Under the pieces are notes generated by a model. That model was not told the origin of the DNA and ran no database searches. It worked only from the letters and a program-made list of their open reading frames with translations. Shown here in pieces: positions 61,261-64,000 of a DNA stretch of 64,000 nucleotides (within the stretch, counting starts at the first letter, position 1; every line of letters starts with the position of its first letter). The stretch is from Thermoplasmatota archaeon. Lineage in GTDB: Archaea; Thermoplasmatota; JAKEGO01. The translations under genes and the position numbers were made by a program. The stretch lies in assembly GCA_028279595.1 (NCBI GenBank), contig JANQNK010000004.1:62001-126000 (forward strand), given 5' to 3'.

Positions 61261-62193
61261 ATGGACCTCGTCTCCTTCGGCGACTTCGGGATCCTGAGGG
61301 ATATCAGTGTACAGAGCCTGCCGAAGGCGGGTGAATCCACGGCAGTTTCCGCAGAGGACTCTTCGCTCTACGGATCACCGGTGTTCGTATCACTGGCGCT
61401 GTCGAGATTGGGTCTCGAGACTGGGATAATCGGAGCACTCGGAAACGACACCGAGAGCGCGACGATCCAGAACGTCCTGACGGAAGGCGGTGTAGACGTG
61501 TCGGAGATCCGCAAGAAGCGCGGCAAGGTCGCACAGCGTATCTCCGTCTCCGACGGCAGCCAGACCTTCACCCTCATGCATCCCGGGACCGGGAGCGACC
61601 TGCAGATAGGTGACGTCAACCTCGACCTCATCAACTCATCGAACTACCTCTTCTTCGGCGGAGCCGCCGACGAGAAGCAGCTCTGGCTGCAGAAGCAGCT
61701 CATCTCGGGTCTGGACAGTACCGTCCTGGCCTTCAACCTCGACGAGTACTCCGACAAGGGGCTCGAGGAGCTGAGGGCGATCTTCCAGAGCGTTTACATC
61801 GCGTTCACCACCGAGGAGACTTTGACCGGCCTGACGGGACTGGACCTCGACGAGGGAGCCAAGATGCTCATCGACGAGGGGTGCAGACTCCTTGCGGTGC
61901 TTCTCACCGACGGGGGTGCCACCATCATCAACGATGGCGGGGAGCATGTGGCCCGATCGTCGGTCCAGGAGGCCTGGGCCCGGTCGCACGCCCACGACGC
62001 ATTCATCGCCGGCGTCCTCTTCGGGCTCCACAAGGGGGAGGAGCTTGACATGTGCGCGGAGATGGGGTGCAGGATGGTCGAGCTGCATGCTGCCTCCGAG
62101 GGGGACCAGTTCCCGACCAGGGAAGAGCTCCTTGAATCGATGGCGGCGCCTCCCGCCGGGATCGGCGACGTGGATTTCGTGGCCGAGAAGTGA
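61261..62193 (+). CDS. PfkB/ribokinase-like protein with altered catalytic motif
   Basis: 310 residues with the ribokinase fold: SFGDFGILRDISV at the N-terminus, GSPVFVSLALSRLGLETGIIGALGND and the TxEE strand (IAFTTEETLTGLTG). The C-terminal motif that normally reads GAGDAF has become SHAHDAFIAGVLFG: the catalytic Asp is kept but the glycine anion hole is lost. It may therefore be a weak or non-kinase member, or use a different geometry. A GAGGAGGGGATG site precedes the ATG. Substrate unknown. Confidence 0.75.
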   Translation: MDLVSFGDFGILRDISVQSLPKAGESTAVSAEDSSLYGSPVFVSLALSRLGLETGIIGALGNDTESATIQNVLTEGGVDVSEIRKKRGKVAQRISVSDGSQTFTLMHPGTGSDLQIGDVNLDLINSSNYLFFGGAADEKQLWLQKQLISGLDSTVLAFNLDEYSDKGLEELRAIFQSVYIAFTTEETLTGLTGLDLDEGAKMLIDEGCRLLAVLLTDGGATIINDGGEHVARSSVQEAWARSHAHDAFIAGVLFGLHKGEELDMCAEMGCRMVELHAASEGDQFPTREELLESMAAPPAGIGDVDFVAEK

Positions 62194-62238
62194 CGTGCCG
62201 GCAAATCGATTAAATATCCGTCTGTCATAGCGGAGACG

Positions 62239-62688
62239 ATGACATCGGTGGAGGTCGGGGACGATTTCATGCACGCGGTCGTCCACTATTCGGATAGCGG
62301 GATCACCGGGGTGGACCTTCGAAGGGGAAGGGCCGGTTACACCGGATCGGACCCATTCGGGGGCGCCGAGTACATCAGGTCGTTCTTCTCCGGCCGGGGA
62401 GACCCTCCGATGCCGGAGATCGACATCGAATTCTCGGACTTCCGAAGGAGGGTCTACGATCGACTCGTAGAGGTGCCCTACGGCGAGACCATCACCTACG
62501 GAGAGCTTGCTAGGCGTGTTGGAACGGCGCCCAGAGCGATAGGTCAGGCGATGGCCCGGAATCCGGTGCCTATCCTCTACCCATGCCACAGGATAGTCGG
62601 GTGCGACGGGCCCGGTGGCTTCGGAGATGACGTTCCGATGAAGGAGTACATGATCGAACTGGAGCGCCGGAACGCTTCGGACAGGTAG
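62239..62688 (+). CDS. ogt: Methylated-DNA-protein cysteine alkyltransferase
   Basis: 149-residue O6-alkylguanine-DNA alkyltransferase, a suicide DNA-repair enzyme. The acceptor Cys sits in PVPILYPCHRIVG. The winged-helix features VYDRLVEVPYGETITYGELARRVG and the Arg finger/Asn block APRAIGQAMARNP are standard. The short N-terminal domain is divergent. A TATA-like TTAAATATC about 27 nt before the ATG implies a leaderless transcript. Convergent with the glycosyltransferase gene, three bases away. Confidence 0.92.
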   Translation: MTSVEVGDDFMHAVVHYSDSGITGVDLRRGRAGYTGSDPFGGAEYIRSFFSGRGDPPMPEIDIEFSDFRRRVYDRLVEVPYGETITYGELARRVGTAPRAIGQAMARNPVPILYPCHRIVGCDGPGGFGDDVPMKEYMIELERRNASDR

Positions 62689-62691
62689 GCC

Positions 62692-64000
62692 TCAGGTCCT
62701 GTGCTTGGCCGAGTCGCGGATACCCGAGCGTGGATATTTTCGGTAGATGTTGGGGCGCCTGAAGATGAACTCGTCGAGGAAGGCCTGCCATGCCGCGATG
62801 GAGTAGATGAACAGGTACGGGAGGATCAGGAATATCGCAGGGACCTCGACCCAGGGGAACCTCCGACCCTCCTTCCTGTCGTGATGAGCCACCAGGAGGA
62901 TGGCCAGCGGCGTGAAGAGCGATATGCTAGAAGCTATCAACTGGACCTCGTACGGTACGACCGCCCCGCCGAACATCCCGAAGGTCTTCAGGACGAGGAG
63001 ACAGTAGTACAGTATTACGACAGGAGCGATGAGCGTGGATGACAGGAGGAAGAGTGTGTCCATCAGATGGAAGCCGCGAAGCTCCTTCGACCTGAACGCA
63101 GGCCCGAGGTTCTTGACCGACCCCTGGAGCCATCCGCGATACCACCTGTGCCTCTGGGCATACCAGTCCCTCAGCCCATTGGGGGCCTCCTCGTGGGCCA
63201 TCATCCTCGGGTCGTGGCCGAGATGGTATCCGGCGATCTGCAGCCTTGCCGCCAGGTCCATGTCCTCGGTGAGGATGTCCTCGTCGAACCAACCGAGCCT
63301 GTTCAGGACGTTCCTCCGGATGAAGAAGTTCCCGCCAGTGAGTACCGAGAACCCGCCGATGGCGTATTTCGAGTAGTACTCGACCCTCTCCCTGATGTCG
63401 CGCTCGGCGCCAATGGTCGCGGTCATCAGGTTCGAGGACTTGTTGATGGGCGTGGACCGTCCCTTGACAGCGTCCATTCCACCGGTGAGATGGGACGCAG
63501 CCCGGGCGACGAAGTCCGGAGCCAGGGAGACGTCGGCATCGACGAACCCGATGACATCGGCGTCGACGAGGTCCCTGGCGGCGTTGAGCGCCGGGACCTT
63601 GCCCGGGTCTCCGTAGTACTCGACCATCTGTATCCGGTCGTCGATCCTCGAGAACCTGGCGATTATGCTGCGACTGTGGTCCGTCGTCCCCTGATCGACC
63701 AGGTAGAGGGCCCGGATCCGGCCCCGGTACCTCTGGTTCACGATGGAACGCAGGTGGCGTGGAAGGACCTTGGCCTCGTCGAACACGGGAACGAAGATGT
63801 CGACGGCCGGCCGTGCCCTTCCGGAGGGCTCCTTTATCGCGATGAAGGAGGACCCTATGGAGAGGTAGTAGCGGAGGGTCCCCAGCAAAATGAAGATGAC
63901 GAAGGCCGTGGCGAGGACGGTCCAGTAAAGCGGGAATAGGAACCCCGGGAGGACGAAGATGACGACCAATGCGATGGTTGCAAATACGTATCCCAAGGCC
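62692..64000 (-). CDS. Family 2 glycosyltransferase, cellulose-synthase-like (5' end outside window)
   Basis: At least 434 residues of a membrane processive GT2 enzyme. Two N-terminal TM helices precede the catalytic domain: DIFVPVFDEAKVLPRHL, DADVSLAPDF (DxD type, metal/UDP-sugar binding), EDILTEDMDLAARL (TED base) and QRHRWYRGWLQG (QxxRW). Three or four TM helices follow. It probably polymerises or transfers a sugar onto a surface glycan. The frame runs off the right edge, and no certain start lies inside the window (an in-frame TTG at 63996 is only a possibility). Confidence 0.85.
   Translation of the reverse strand, partial: ALGYVFATIALVVIFVLPGFLFPLYWTVLATAFVIFILLGTLRYYLSIGSSFIAIKEPSGRARPAVDIFVPVFDEAKVLPRHLRSIVNQRYRGRIRALYLVDQGTTDHSRSIIARFSRIDDRIQMVEYYGDPGKVPALNAARDLVDADVIGFVDADVSLAPDFVARAASHLTGGMDAVKGRSTPINKSSNLMTATIGAERDIRERVEYYSKYAIGGFSVLTGGNFFIRRNVLNRLGWFDEDILTEDMDLAARLQIAGYHLGHDPRMMAHEEAPNGLRDWYAQRHRWYRGWLQGSVKNLGPAFRSKELRGFHLMDTLFLLSSTLIAPVVILYYCLLVLKTFGMFGGAVVPYEVQLIASSISLFTPLAILLVAHHDRKEGRRFPWVEVPAIFLILPYLFIYSIAAWQAFLDEFIFRRPNIYRKYPRSGIRDSAKHRT

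Overview
The window is archaeal DNA with a fairly high GC content and dense coding on both strands. The evidence is a two-repeat TATA-binding protein, ribosomal protein L37e, an archaeal-type threonyl-tRNA synthetase, a Pno1/Dim2-like KH protein, an HVO_0476-type zinc-finger protein, DUF373, MptE, an archaeal RNase P RNA, and TATA boxes about 26-30 nt upstream of many start codons (leaderless transcripts). Several surface proteins end in a PGF-CTERM-like sorting tail. This set, together with a gingipain-like C25 peptidase, a subtilase and a complete oligopeptide ABC importer, suggests a protein-degrading heterotroph of the Thermoplasmatota, perhaps related to Marine Benthic Group D. The taxonomic placement is inference. 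I saw no CRISPR array, insertion sequence, integrase or replication origin.

Layout. 1-6.5 kb: the edge of a Rossmann-fold dehydrogenase, a small membrane protein, an SCP2-like protein and an 1812-residue TPR/coiled-coil protein. 6.5-9.6 kb (minus): DUF373, an AIR-synthase-like protein and MptE in one operon. 9.7-15.6 kb: a PGF-CTERM protein, RNase P RNA (minus), a membrane-anchored subtilase, a TPR protein, a 40-residue zinc ribbon and a PLP aminotransferase. 15.7-24.2 kb (minus): ParA with a long C-terminal extension and its upstream partner, a PGF-CTERM protein, TBP, two paralogous membrane-anchored zinc-ribbon proteins, L37e-PurF and a coiled-coil protein. 24.5-31 kb: the peptide ABC importer, with a zinc ribbon added to its last ATPase, then a small membrane protein overlapping a convergent SPFH gene. 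31.4-41.6 kb: a hairpin-rich intergenic stretch, MscS, a 1690-residue beta-helix surface protein, an ATP-NAD-kinase-like protein, a three-gene zinc-ribbon/KH RNA-binding operon and a sulfotransferase. 41.8-47.3 kb: a membrane protein with an extremely charged cytoplasmic tail, another zinc-ribbon membrane protein, ThrRS, a lone RAM domain and a coiled-coil protein.

47.4-60.8 kb is the most unusual block, and all genes run on the plus strand: a CcdA/DsbD-like membrane protein, a gingipain-like peptidase, two membrane-anchored extracellular proteins, a NapH-like membrane 4Fe-4S protein, a 2-hydroxyacyl-CoA-dehydratase-like (HgdB / double-cubane) protein, an eight-repeat FN3 surface protein, and two different BadF/BcrA-type ATPase activators. 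Five of these genes overlap or nearly abut. It looks like an ATP-driven low-potential electron-transfer module coupled to an extracellular proteolytic operon. 60.9-64 kb: tRNA-Val, a small membrane protein, a PfkB-like protein, O6-alkylguanine-DNA alkyltransferase and a processive GT2 glycosyltransferase that runs off the window.

The best non-coding candidate is a 41-nt hairpin found three times in intergenic DNA. The copies have exactly equal length, invariant flanks and compensatory changes in the stem.
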